Assembly: GCF_040096455.1 (NCBI RefSeq)
Contig: NZ_JBBMER010000001.1
Coordinates: 372,001-436,000 of the forward strand
DNA length: 64,000 nt
Source of the DNA: Lachnospira rogosae
GTDB taxonomy: Bacteria > Bacillota > Clostridia > Lachnospirales > Lachnospiraceae
Direction: 5' to 3'
Below are positions 1 to 8,404 of this stretch, one piece after another. The translations under genes were made by a program, and so were the position numbers. How positions within the stretch are numbered: position 1 is the first letter of the stretch; each line of letters opens with the position of its first letter. Under the pieces are notes generated by a model. The model was given only the letters and a program-made list of their open reading frames with translations, ran no database searches and was not told the origin of the DNA.

Positions 1-824
1 ACATAGTCCTGTACAACTACTGGAATTAAACCATCTGAGTTAAGCTTGAAATCAGAAAATGAAAGGCTTGTATTAAGCTTTTTAGAAGCTTCAATTACAG
101 AACTTCCAGATTCAAACATATCAACAGCGTCTTTAAGGTTAATTCTGTTCTCATATAAGGCTTTTCCTATTATTGCTCCGTGGATACCTGCATCATTGAT
201 ATTCTTTAAATCCTGCACACAGGACATTCCGCCAGAAGCGATTATATTAATTCCTGTCTTATCAGATAAAAGCTTAGTCTGTTCAATATTAGGACCCTGA
301 AGCATACCATCTTTAGATATATCAGTATAGACAATTGTCTGGACACCCATATCTTTCATAGCCAAAGCTAAAGAAAGAGCAGTCTTGTCACTTACCTTTT
401 CCCAGCCTTCAACGGCTACAAGCCCGTCCTTGGCATCAACACCAACAACAATATGTTCAGGTCCGAATTTATCAATTGCCTGCTTTATGAAATCAGGATT
501 TTCAACTGCCTTAGTACCAATAATTACACGGTATACACCAAGGTCGAGAACTTCTTTAATATTCTCAAGTGTTCTTACTCCACCGCCCATCTGGACAGGT
601 ATATTGACACTTGATACTATCTTTCTGATTGTGTCAGCATTTACGCCACGCCCCTTTAATGCACCATCCAAGTCAACAGTATGTATGAATTTAGCGCCGT
701 CCTGTTCAAAGCCCCTGGCTATTTCATAAGGCTTATCTGAATATACTGTTACATCATTAAAAAGACCTTTTTTTAATCTTACACACTGTCCGTCTTTAAT
801 ATCAATAGCTGGGTATAATCTCAT
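1..824 (-). CDS. hisA: HisA isomerase fused to a HisI-like domain (3' truncated by window)
   Basis: Residues 1 to about 240 are a complete HisA, the (beta/alpha)8 ProFAR isomerase of histidine synthesis: it opens MRLYPAIDIKDG and contains VDLDGA, QMGGGVR, VGVDAKDG and IIASGG. The frame does not stop at the usual HisA length. It continues through a short linker into SDGLIPVVVQDY, which I recognise as the start of phosphoribosyl-AMP cyclohydrolase (HisI), and is open at base 3. I checked the frame codon by codon at the edge. The gene is therefore a HisA-HisI fusion, perhaps HisA-HisIE, with the rest outside the window. It is the fifth his gene on this strand, 32 bases after hisB. HisA is certain; the fusion rests on about 20 residues. 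Confidence 0.88.
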   Translation of the reverse strand, partial: MRLYPAIDIKDGQCVRLKKGLFNDVTVYSDKPYEIARGFEQDGAKFIHTVDLDGALKGRGVNADTIRKIVSSVNIPVQMGGGVRTLENIKEVLDLGVYRVIIGTKAVENPDFIKQAIDKFGPEHIVVGVDAKDGLVAVEGWEKVSDKTALSLALAMKDMGVQTIVYTDISKDGMLQGPNIEQTKLLSDKTGINIIASGGMSCVQDLKNINDAGIHGAIIGKALYENRINLKDAVDMFESGSSVIEASKKLNTSLSFSDFKLNSDGLIPVVVQDY

Positions 825-856
825 TGTATGCTCCAATCTTTACTTAATATTTATAT

Positions 857-1456
857 TTACAGGCTTCCCTTTGTAGATAATACTGATTTAATTCTTGCAT
901 CTTTCATACAAGCTTCATCTAAAGCCTTGGCAAATGCCTTGAACATTCCCTCAATAATGTGGTGGTCATTCTCACCGGTTATCTTTCTTATATGAAGGTT
1001 CATTCCTGCACTGTATGATATGGCATAGAAGAATTCTTTAACCATCTGTGTATCAAAATATCCAACCATATCGGAAGTGAATTGTGACTCAAATACAAGA
1101 TATGGTCTTCCTGATAAATCAATCGCACATAATATAAGTGCTTCATCCATAGGAAGTATAATATCACCGTATCTTCTTATGGACTTCTTATCACCAAGAG
1201 CTTTTTTAACAGCTTCTCCAAGCACGATACCAACATCTTCAATAGTATGGTGGCAGTCAACGATTAAGTCGCCTGTAACTTTTAAGTTAAGGTCGAACAT
1301 ACCATGCTTTGCGAAGCTTTTTAGCATATGGTCAAAAAAGCCTATTCCTGTATCTACCTGTGCATTGCCCTCTCCGTCTAGGCACAGAAAAAGCTCTATA
1401 TCTGTCTCACTTGTCTTTCTATGAATTGTTGCCTGTCTTGCCTGCATATTTGACAT
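857..1456 (-). CDS. hisB: imidazoleglycerol-phosphate dehydratase
   Basis: HisB removes water from imidazoleglycerol phosphate, giving imidazole-acetol phosphate. The 199-residue protein has the usual monofunctional length. Both manganese-binding repeats are visible: DTGIGFFDHML near residue 37 with DCHHTIEDVGI near 67, and the later FESQFTSDMVGYFDTQMVKEFF with NDHHIIEGMFKAFAKAL. There is no phosphatase domain of the E. coli fused type. GAGGA lies seven bases before the ATG and supports the start. It sits between hisD and hisA in the same leftward operon. Confidence 0.97.
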   Translation of the reverse strand: MSNMQARQATIHRKTSETDIELFLCLDGEGNAQVDTGIGFFDHMLKSFAKHGMFDLNLKVTGDLIVDCHHTIEDVGIVLGEAVKKALGDKKSIRRYGDIILPMDEALILCAIDLSGRPYLVFESQFTSDMVGYFDTQMVKEFFYAISYSAGMNLHIRKITGENDHHIIEGMFKAFAKALDEACMKDARIKSVLSTKGSL

Positions 1457-1546
1457 ATATACGTCCTCGATTCTGATATAATTATATATTAAAGATGTCA
1501 GGGCAAAAAAGATATCCTACCCATAACATCACATATAATGTCCGAT

Positions 1547-2836
1547 TTATTCAAAACGAACTTTTATTGAATTAGCGTGTGCAGTAAGATGTTCTGCTGA
1601 CGCAAAGTTCTCAATATCATTATGTATAGCTTCAAGAGCTTCCCTTGAATAAGATATTATGCTTGATTTCTTAATAAAGTCATCAACACTTAATGCTGAG
1701 AAGAATTTAGCTGTACCATTAGTAGGAAGTACATGGTTAGGACCAGCAAAGTAATCTCCAAGAGGCTCTGAGCTGTATTCTCCAAGGAATATTGCACCTG
1801 CATTCTTAATCTTAGTCATTACATTAAATGGATCTTTAGTTACAATCTCAAGATGTTCTGATGCTATATCGTTGGCAACTGAAACAGCTTCATTGATATC
1901 ATCTACAAGAAGAATATAACCATAGTTATCAAGTGATTTAGATATAATCTCACTTCTTGATAGTTCCTTTAAGAAGCCGTCAATCTCAGCAGATACTTTA
2001 TTGGCAAGCTCACTGCTTGTTGTAATAAGGATTGCTGATGCCATCTCATCGTGTTCAGCCTGAGATAAAAGATCTGCGGCTACATATCTTGGGTTAGCTG
2101 TCTCATCAGCAATTACAAGAATTTCACTAGGACCTGCAACAGAGTCTATACTTACATAACCAAACACAGCTTTTTTAGCAAGGGCAACATAGATATTACC
2201 CGGACCACATATTTTATCAACTTTTGGAATAGACTCTGTACCATAAGCCATAGCTGCAATTGCCTGAGCACCGCCTGCCTTGTATACAACATCAACGCCA
2301 GCCTCATTAGCTGCTACAAGTGTTGTAGGATATACCTTTCCTTCGTGGTCTGGAGGTGTACACATAATAATCTGTTCAACACCCGCTACTTTAGCAGGTA
2401 CTACGTTCATAAGAACTGATGATGGATAAGCAGCTTTTCCGCCAGGTACATATACACCAGCTCTTGCTAATGGAGTTACTTTCTGTCCAAGAATAGTTCC
2501 GTCCGGCTTAGAGTCAAACCAGCTGTACTGCTTCTGCTTTTCGTGGTATTCCTTAATATTCTTAAGAGATTTTCTTATTACATCAACTAAAGCTGGGTCA
2601 ACCTTTGTGTAGGCTTCCTCAATCTCCTCTTTAGTTACAACGATATTAGAAGCATTAATGTCAGCCTTATCAAAGTCTTTAGTATACTTAAAAAGAGCCT
2701 CGTCTTTGTTAGTTCTTACATTTAAAAGAATATCATTAACTGCTGCTTCAAACTTTCCGTAGCTGTTAGGACTTCTTTTTAATAAATCCTCAAGGATATT
2801 ATTCTTAGTTTCATCTGTTAATTTAACTATTCTCAT
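1547..2836 (-). CDS. hisD: histidinol dehydrogenase
   Basis: HisD is the zinc-dependent enzyme that oxidises L-histidinol to L-histidine in two NAD-linked steps. Family signatures seen include ARAGVYVPGGKAAYPSSVLMN, KICGPGNIYVA, DSVAGPSEILV, LLSQAEHDE and the C-terminal DDFIKKSS/AEHLTAHA segments. Length is normal at 429 residues. I placed the start at MRIVKL: the reading frame opens four codons earlier, but that ATG is part of the ribosome-binding site GGAGGAC that precedes MRIVKL. It follows hisG by about 60 bases. Confidence 0.97.
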   Translation of the reverse strand: MRIVKLTDETKNNILEDLLKRSPNSYGKFEAAVNDILLNVRTNKDEALFKYTKDFDKADINASNIVVTKEEIEEAYTKVDPALVDVIRKSLKNIKEYHEKQKQYSWFDSKPDGTILGQKVTPLARAGVYVPGGKAAYPSSVLMNVVPAKVAGVEQIIMCTPPDHEGKVYPTTLVAANEAGVDVVYKAGGAQAIAAMAYGTESIPKVDKICGPGNIYVALAKKAVFGYVSIDSVAGPSEILVIADETANPRYVAADLLSQAEHDEMASAILITTSSELANKVSAEIDGFLKELSRSEIISKSLDNYGYILLVDDINEAVSVANDIASEHLEIVTKDPFNVMTKIKNAGAIFLGEYSSEPLGDYFAGPNHVLPTNGTAKFFSALSVDDFIKKSSIISYSREALEAIHNDIENFASAEHLTAHANSIKVRFE

Positions 2837-2899
2837 ATAGTCCTCCATCCCATTCGTTGAATGTATATTTTATTATTTAATATAAACAATTATTAGTGA

Positions 2900-3544
2900 T
2901 TATTTATTCTCAAGGTAATTCTTTATATCATTAATAAGCTTTGTAATTCTTTCGTTCTCCATTTTCATACTTACCTGGTTAACAACAATACGTGCTGATA
3001 ATGGGCATACTTCTTCAAGAACTTCAAGACCATTTTCCCTAAGTGTTGCACCAGTCTCTACAATATCAACAATAACTTCTGAAAGCCCTACAATAGGTGC
3101 CAGCTCAACTGAACCGTTAAGCTTTATGATTTCTACTGTCTGGTGCTTCTTGTTATAGAAATAGTCTTTGGCAATATTAGGATACTTGGAAGCAACTCTT
3201 ATAAGTTCGTGGTGCTGTAATTTCTCCCTGGCTGAGGCTGGACCACATACACACATTTTACATTGCCCGATTTTAAGGTCATATACTTCATATAATGAAC
3301 GTCCCTCCTCAAGCAGTGTATCCTTGCCTACAATACCAATATCAGCCGCACCATATTCTACATATGTTGGAACATCTGAAGGCTTTGCAAGGAAAAATCT
3401 TATACCTAACTCTTCATTAGTGAATATTAACTTTCTTGTGTTCTCGTCTTTCATCTCATCACAAGTTACACCGATATGTTCAAATATCTCAAGTGCTTTT
3501 TTAGCTAAACGGCCTTTAGCCAGTGCAATAGTTATGTATCTCAT
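2900..3544 (-). CDS. hisG: ATP phosphoribosyltransferase catalytic subunit, short form
   Basis: This catalyses the first committed step of histidine synthesis, condensing ATP with PRPP. At 214 residues it is the short HisG form, which lacks the C-terminal feedback domain and works only with HisZ, encoded immediately upstream here. Motifs include ITIALAKGRL at the N-terminus, GAADIGIVGKD, and the PRPP-binding region VDIVETGATLRENGL. The start is at MRYITIAL; the four-codon upstream ATG overlaps the GGAG ribosome-binding site. The hisZ-hisG spacing is about 48 bases. Confidence 0.97.
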   Translation of the reverse strand: MRYITIALAKGRLAKKALEIFEHIGVTCDEMKDENTRKLIFTNEELGIRFFLAKPSDVPTYVEYGAADIGIVGKDTLLEEGRSLYEVYDLKIGQCKMCVCGPASAREKLQHHELIRVASKYPNIAKDYFYNKKHQTVEIIKLNGSVELAPIVGLSEVIVDIVETGATLRENGLEVLEEVCPLSARIVVNQVSMKMENERITKLINDIKNYLENK

Positions 3545-3592
3545 ACTAATCTCCATTCTTGTTCTTTATAGAGCAGATTAAATCTGTGCATG

Positions 3593-4777
3593 TTAAATAT
3601 AAACAACATCTGAAAGCTGTGAAGCCTTTGCATATTCAATATACTGGCTTTCAGACTTATTATTATTCTTTCTTATCATACATACATTAATGCCGTCTTT
3701 TCTTAATTCATTAGCACGTTTGACAGCATCCTGAAGCTTATCCTCACTGTATACAAGAAGCACACCGCTGTATTCAACTTCAATCTCTATATTCTGTCTG
3801 TTAATTGCAGCCATAAGTCTGTCAATTATAAGAGAGAAACCAATAGAAGCCTTGTCACAGCCGAACTGTCCAAGAAGCTTGTCATATCGTCCACCACTTG
3901 CAATTGGTTCGCCCGTTCCAAATGTAAATGCGTGAAATATAATTCCTGTGTAATATGTATGGTTACTTAATTCACCAAGGTCAAAGGATACATACTTATC
4001 GTAGCCATTAATCTTAAGAAGCTCATAAAGATTGGTAAGTCTGTCAACAGCCTCTATGCATTCTGGAATATTAGTAAGGCTTCTGGCTTTATCAAGCACC
4101 TCTGCCTGTCCAAAAAGCTGTGGAAGCTCTAATAATACCTTAGCTGTATTCTTATCAATATTAAGATTATTAAGAATTTCTTCTACACCGATATAATTCT
4201 TCTCATTAATAAGATTAAGAAGTTCTTCGTATGTATCTCCTTTAATTCCTGCATCTTTTAATAATCCGTTAAAGAAAGCTACATTGCCGAGCTCTACCTG
4301 AAACTCAGTAAGCCCAGCATTCTTCATACAGTCAATTACCATACAGATTATTTCGTAATCCGCATCAATTGAAGCATCATCTATTAATTCAGCACCGATA
4401 ACTGTATTCTCTTTTAATCTGCCCTGATAATACTTGCTGACATTAATAAATGTATTGCTGACATAGCAGAGTTTAATAGGAAGAATATGATCCTCAAAGT
4501 ATTTAGCTGCTGCTCTTGCTATAGAAGGTGTCATATCAGGCCTTAACACAAGAGTATTGCCATATCTGTCAAATAACTTGAACATTTCATTAGAAGGCAC
4601 ACTGCCTCGTTCCTTGCTAAATACATCAAAATATTCAATAGATGGTGTCTGGATGTCGTTATATCCGTAAAGACGGCATACATCGTGGAGCTTGTTTTCT
4701 ATTATTTTCTTCTCAACACATTCAGTGCTGTATATATCGCGTACACCTTCAGGTGTATGAAGCAGATCTTTTTTCAT
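3593..4777 (-). CDS. hisZ: ATP phosphoribosyltransferase regulatory subunit HisZ
   Basis: HisZ is a paralogue of histidyl-tRNA synthetase without tRNA-charging activity. It forms an octamer with short HisG and provides histidine feedback. The protein resembles a class II synthetase core: TPEGVRDIYS at the start, then FKLFDRYGNTLVLRPDMTPSIARA, and SGGRYDKLLGQFG late. At 394 residues it lacks most of the HisS anticodon-binding domain. Its place as first gene of a his operon, next to a short hisG, separates it from HisS. The start is the second ATG (MKKDLLHT), eight bases after GAGGA. Confidence 0.93.
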   Translation of the reverse strand: MKKDLLHTPEGVRDIYSTECVEKKIIENKLHDVCRLYGYNDIQTPSIEYFDVFSKERGSVPSNEMFKLFDRYGNTLVLRPDMTPSIARAAAKYFEDHILPIKLCYVSNTFINVSKYYQGRLKENTVIGAELIDDASIDADYEIICMVIDCMKNAGLTEFQVELGNVAFFNGLLKDAGIKGDTYEELLNLINEKNYIGVEEILNNLNIDKNTAKVLLELPQLFGQAEVLDKARSLTNIPECIEAVDRLTNLYELLKINGYDKYVSFDLGELSNHTYYTGIIFHAFTFGTGEPIASGGRYDKLLGQFGCDKASIGFSLIIDRLMAAINRQNIEIEVEYSGVLLVYSEDKLQDAVKRANELRKDGINVCMIRKNNNKSESQYIEYAKASQLSDVVYI

Positions 4778-4849
4778 AATCATCCTCGATTCGTGTAAAA
4801 TTTATACCAGTGTCACTTTACTAAAGTAACGTGATAATATGTTAAAGAG

Positions 4850-4878
4850 ATTATACATAATGACTTTTAGGCTGTCAA
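4850..4878 (-). promoter_or_regulatory. sigma-A type promoter of the his operon
   Basis: On the minus strand TTGACA (4873-4878) and TATAAT (4850-4855) are separated by exactly 17 bases, a full consensus promoter. Transcription should start near 4843, leaving a leader of about 65 bases before hisZ. That leader is too short for a T-box, though it can form a small hairpin around GTTACTTT/AAAGTGAC. Confidence 0.85.
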
Positions 4879-4883
4879 GCCTG

Positions 4884-4895
4884 ATTGTATACAAT
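4884..4895. promoter_or_regulatory. perfect 12-bp palindrome just upstream of the his -35 box
   Basis: ATTGTATACAAT is a perfect palindrome five bases upstream of the -35 hexamer of the his promoter and one base past the stop of the GGDEF gene. Its position fits an operator or activator site for histidine control, but no regulator is encoded nearby and a chance palindrome in AT-rich DNA cannot be excluded. Confidence 0.35.
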
Positions 4896-4896
4896 A

Positions 4897-6162
4897 TTAT
4901 AGTTCTCCATGAATGTCTTCCTTGTAGATTATATATCTGTTACCGCCCTTTGATATAGCAATATCTGTGGCTTTTATCAGTTTATCAGTTATAACCTTAA
5001 AATCTGTTCCGTTATCAGGATATCGTCCAATTCCTATAGAGAATAACGGCATAAATGAGACATCAAATGCTTTACATTCCCATATAATACGCGACCTCAT
5101 ATATTCGATAAATGCTCTTAACTCTGATTCATTATAAAGATTTTTAACTATAACAACGTATTCTGTTTCATTATCAGGATTACCTGCCACACCCCGGTAT
5201 TCTACAACCTTTAATAATGTTTCTTTGATTATGTCAAGAATTGTATTATAAGCCTTTTTGCCATGGGTATCCTTGTATTCAGTAATATTATCAATATGAA
5301 CCTTGATAAATGCAAATCTATAATTTTTATTATAAGAAATATTGTTAAGCGTATATTTCTCAAGTCCCTCACGTCCAAGCATTTTATTACAGTCTTCATA
5401 ATCATATGTAGTCTTTGAAAATACATTATTGGCATCTGGAAGCTTAAGTGTTCCAACTGAACGTATTGGTTTTCTTTGTGAGTATATTGTTGAGCCATTT
5501 ATATATGAGCCGGTAGGCTTTAATCCATCACCATAATTAACATTTATACTAAAATGGTGCTCGTACACACTCTTAGCATTTTTTATATTATTAAAATATG
5601 CAGTATATTCTTTTATTGACTCAGCTGGTATAAGTCCTTTTTTTAGAATTCTTTCATATACATCATCAATAGTTGAAGATATTACAGCTATGGCATCGTC
5701 ATTAACATAATTATATATGGTAAATAAATCTTTATCATATTCATAGGTGTAGACTAATTTATCATTTATTGATAGCACTCTCCTATATATTCCTATATCT
5801 TCATTAAGATGATTAGTATGATTTTTAAGACCAATGACATCAGATATATTAAGTTCAAGGTATTCTTTCTTGTGGTTATTGGACATATAAAGTCTTTTTA
5901 TATCCATAAGAACCCATCTGTATGAGTTATCAACTCTTTTCATACGCAGAACCATACTTTTACTTTGCCCAATACGCAGGTTATTAGACACATTAATAAA
6001 ATCATCAATATCTACCTGATGAATCGCATCAGAGATTGCTGCCTTTCGCACAGCACCAAGAAATTTGTACATTTTCTCGTTAGCTGTGATAATCGAAAAA
6101 TCCGTGTCAATAAGTGCATATCCATTGACTAATTCATAATTGTCAAGATAATTATGTTTCAT
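4897..6162 (-). CDS. PAS-like / degenerate GGDEF domain protein, probably not a cyclase
   Basis: The first 120 residues resemble a PAS sensor domain (ALIDTDFSIITANEKMYKFLG) and the last 150 a GGDEF fold: AFIKVHIDNITEYKDTHGKKAYN matches the conserved region before the active site and FSIGIGRYPDNGTDF the region after. The signature itself is replaced by GNPDNETEY at residues 327-335, so both glycines and the acidic pair are disrupted, and no RxxD inhibitory site precedes it. I infer a cyclic-di-GMP synthase fold that has lost catalysis and may act as a receptor or scaffold. No signal peptide or membrane segment is seen. It begins two bases after recU, so it is probably co-transcribed with recU and the pseudouridine synthase gene. 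Confidence 0.75.
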   Translation of the reverse strand: MKHNYLDNYELVNGYALIDTDFSIITANEKMYKFLGAVRKAAISDAIHQVDIDDFINVSNNLRIGQSKSMVLRMKRVDNSYRWVLMDIKRLYMSNNHKKEYLELNISDVIGLKNHTNHLNEDIGIYRRVLSINDKLVYTYEYDKDLFTIYNYVNDDAIAVISSTIDDVYERILKKGLIPAESIKEYTAYFNNIKNAKSVYEHHFSINVNYGDGLKPTGSYINGSTIYSQRKPIRSVGTLKLPDANNVFSKTTYDYEDCNKMLGREGLEKYTLNNISYNKNYRFAFIKVHIDNITEYKDTHGKKAYNTILDIIKETLLKVVEYRGVAGNPDNETEYVVIVKNLYNESELRAFIEYMRSRIIWECKAFDVSFMPLFSIGIGRYPDNGTDFKVITDKLIKATDIAISKGGNRYIIYKEDIHGEL

Positions 6163-6164
6163 AA

Positions 6165-6701
6165 TTACTGCTCCCGTCTGTCTAAGTCTTTTTGAATCGT
6201 TTCCAGATAGTGAATCATAATGCCTTTGCCAGAATTGATTCTAAAGCTTTTATCAATCTCATCATAAGTAAAACTTTTTCTTTCACCAGCTTTAGCTCTT
6301 TCCCAAAATTTTATTATATCAGAAAATGGCAAATAATAGAACTCATCTCTTGCTGAAAAAAATAATATTATAAAAGCAATTCCGTCCTGCCTTTCAAATT
6401 CTTTCATAAATTCAACCTGATGTTCGTGTATATTATGTATTGGAAATGTATCTGCAGCACATTCCTTAGCATCAAAACATACAGGTATTCCCTGTATAAC
6501 ACCTATATAATCAACAGTACTCTTCTGTTCAAAGTACGCAAGTGTAATCTGTCTTGTCTCCTGATTAATCTTAATAGGCGTTATAGGTGTTGGTATCTTC
6601 TGTATAAGTCCTAAATGGTTCAGAAGATATTTCTCATTGGTCATATTAATATATTCTTCTAATGAAGAGCCTCTAAGACCTCTTGAATTCCAGGCTGCCA
6701 T
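6165..6701 (-). CDS. recU: Holliday junction resolvase RecU
   Basis: RecU is the Firmicute Holliday-junction endonuclease that cuts four-way junctions and modulates RecA. The 178-residue protein shows the family order: N-terminal NSRGLRGSSLEEYINMTNEKY, then VDYIGVIQGIPVCFDAKE, where the acidic residues and lysine form the PD-(D/E)xK nuclease site, followed by FPIHNIHEHQVEFM and a C-terminal helical end. AAAGGAG stands seven bases before the start. Its 5' end overlaps the 3' end of the pseudouridine synthase gene by 43 bases in another frame, so the pair is likely translated in a coupled way. In B. subtilis recU is next to ponA; no penicillin-binding protein is next to it here. Confidence 0.92.
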   Translation of the reverse strand: MAAWNSRGLRGSSLEEYINMTNEKYLLNHLGLIQKIPTPITPIKINQETRQITLAYFEQKSTVDYIGVIQGIPVCFDAKECAADTFPIHNIHEHQVEFMKEFERQDGIAFIILFFSARDEFYYLPFSDIIKFWERAKAGERKSFTYDEIDKSFRINSGKGIMIHYLETIQKDLDRREQ

Positions 6702-7813
6702 ATATTTTCTCCTTTTAATATATTTAAAAATATATCTGGAATATCCGTATGTATATGGATATCCATATCAGGTATATTAAGCTCATAAGAATGTAATAAC
6801 TGGCTTTTACAATTGTATTTGTCAGTGAACCTTCTGTTAAAAGAAGCTTTTCCGTACTTATAATCACCTGCCAGCGGATGATTGATACTTGCAAGGTGGG
6901 CACGTATCTGGTGGCTTCGTCCGGTTATAAGATGAACCTTTAGAAGCGTGGCATTATCAGAATATGCAACAGGGATATATTCCGTTTCGATTGGAAGATA
7001 TTCACTTGTATCCCTGCCCTTTGGCAGCGTCTGGCATATTGTAACTTTGTTAAGCTTTTTATCCTTGTAAAGATAGCCTTTAATCAGTTGTCTTTTATCA
7101 ACCTTTCCAGCCACGATACATATATAATATTTGGTAAGTGTTCTTTCCTTAAAATGTGATGAAAGCTCCTGCAAGCCTTTCATCGTCTTACCTGCCGCAA
7201 TTATGCCGCTTGTATTTCTGTCAAGGCGGTTGCATATTGACGGCGTGAACATAGCAAGGTCTTCATATGTAAGAGAATTATTATGAAGCAGGTATGCTGT
7301 AATATATTCTACTAAAGAGCAGTCATTTTTATCAGCCTTTTGTGACAGCATACCGACAGGCTTATTAATAAACAGGACATTCTCATCTTCATACACAATA
7401 TCAAGCGGTTTGTATATTTTTTCATAATCAATAGAAAGACCTTTTTTAGAAGCTGTGTAGGAATATTTATCAGCCGTGCTGTCTGTATGTTTGCCATCTG
7501 TTCTTACAGCAGGTTCATTAGCAGTGTTATCAGCAGCTTTGTCTGTCATATTATTGGTCTGTCTGCTGCCAGCATTAGATATGCAGCTTTTGCCTTCACT
7601 GAACTTATTAAGTGTTTCATCAGAAAAAAATATTTTGACAGAGTCGCCTGATTGTAATTTCTCACTTCCGTCAGCCTTCTTGTCATTAAGTGTAATATTC
7701 TTTTTTCTAAGCATTTTATATATAAAGCTTTTACTTGCGGCAGACAGATACTTTGAAAGATACTTATCAAGCCTCTGGTTGTCGCCTAATTTATCTATTA
7801 TTAATTCTTTCAT
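6659..7813 (-). CDS. RluA-family pseudouridine synthase with S4 domain and inserted linker
   Basis: Enzymes of this family isomerise specific uridines of rRNA or tRNA. An S4 RNA-binding domain covers residues 1-65 (DNQRLDKYLSKYL). The catalytic domain starts near residue 128; NRLDRNTSGI holds the catalytic aspartate at about residue 198, and the usual histidine before RLD is asparagine. LLKVHLITGRSHQIRAHL and HPLAGDYKYG are the later family motifs. Residues 72-125 are a polar Ser/Thr/Asp-rich insertion, longer than usual between the two domains and probably a flexible tether. The exact target (RluC or RluD type) cannot be read from sequence. Confidence 0.9.
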   Translation of the reverse strand: MKELIIDKLGDNQRLDKYLSKYLSAASKSFIYKMLRKKNITLNDKKADGSEKLQSGDSVKIFFSDETLNKFSEGKSCISNAGSRQTNNMTDKAADNTANEPAVRTDGKHTDSTADKYSYTASKKGLSIDYEKIYKPLDIVYEDENVLFINKPVGMLSQKADKNDCSLVEYITAYLLHNNSLTYEDLAMFTPSICNRLDRNTSGIIAAGKTMKGLQELSSHFKERTLTKYYICIVAGKVDKRQLIKGYLYKDKKLNKVTICQTLPKGRDTSEYLPIETEYIPVAYSDNATLLKVHLITGRSHQIRAHLASINHPLAGDYKYGKASFNRRFTDKYNCKSQLLHSYELNIPDMDIHIHTDIPDIFLNILKGENIWQPGIQEVLEALH

Positions 7814-7828
7814 TCAACACTCCACATA

Positions 7829-8404
7829 TTATAAGCACATATTAAGGCAGCTTTCAGTTACATACTTCATACGGTTGTTCTTATTCGTATCGCTGTTGTC
7901 GTAATTAACTGCCATATTAGCTGCTCTTTTAATAAATGTATCATTTTCTGTATAAAGAGTGACAGTCACATTTAACTTGTCATTCTTTAAGAATTCTTTA
8001 AGGCTTGTCTCAAATAATGACTTATCCGGAGTTTTATCATGGCTTAATGCAATTATTGTGTTGTCAGATATGACCATAGCACATACGCCAATGGGCTTTT
8101 TGTTATTGCTGACAATTACATCATATAAAGCTGATAACTCTCCCTTTGCAGCTTCTACGCTTGTATATAGTTCCTTATCACATACCTTATGTGGCAGTAA
8201 TATAAAATAAGAAACTGCTATTTTAGCACCGGGAAGCACAAGAACAGTTGCCACAAGTGTCATATAATTATTTCTTGATTTAAAGATTATTAAACCTGTT
8301 ACAAATACTGCGGCAATTATTAAAAATGCAATAATAGTAAGAAGCAGGTTAAAACTTCTTTTGTATTTAAGATAACCAAACTCACCTTTTTCTTTTTTAC
8401 TCAT
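7829..8404 (-). CDS. small two-segment membrane protein, unknown function
   Basis: I do not recognise a named family. The 191-residue protein has a basic N-terminus, two predicted membrane segments at about 17-41 and 47-70, and a soluble C-terminal part of about 120 residues that contains CAMVISDNTIIALSHDKTPDKSLFETSLKEFLK. Similar uncharacterised proteins occur in Lachnospiraceae. Its ATG overlaps the ygiQ stop by four bases (ATGA), and it ends 15 bases before the pseudouridine synthase gene, so translation is coupled to YgiQ. The product is expected in the cytoplasmic membrane with the C-terminal part in the cytoplasm. Confidence 0.8.
   Translation of the reverse strand: MSKKEKGEFGYLKYKRSFNLLLTIIAFLIIAAVFVTGLIIFKSRNNYMTLVATVLVLPGAKIAVSYFILLPHKVCDKELYTSVEAAKGELSALYDVIVSNNKKPIGVCAMVISDNTIIALSHDKTPDKSLFETSLKEFLKNDKLNVTVTLYTENDTFIKRAANMAVNYDNSDTNKNNRMKYVTESCLNMCL

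Noticed and set aside
385..729. Plus-strand frame of 114 codons opposite hisA
   Set aside because: It is the shadow of hisA, has no ribosome-binding site and shows no protein-family pattern. The same applies to most long opposite-strand frames, for example 41152-41709 opposite smc and 45236-45715 opposite plsX.
3593..4777. Histidyl-tRNA synthetase
   Set aside because: The protein lacks most of the anticodon-binding domain and leads a his operon containing short-form hisG, so it is HisZ.
4778..4849. T-box or histidine leader peptide before hisZ
   Set aside because: The leader predicted from the consensus promoter is about 65 bases, too short for a T-box, and no run of His codons is present.
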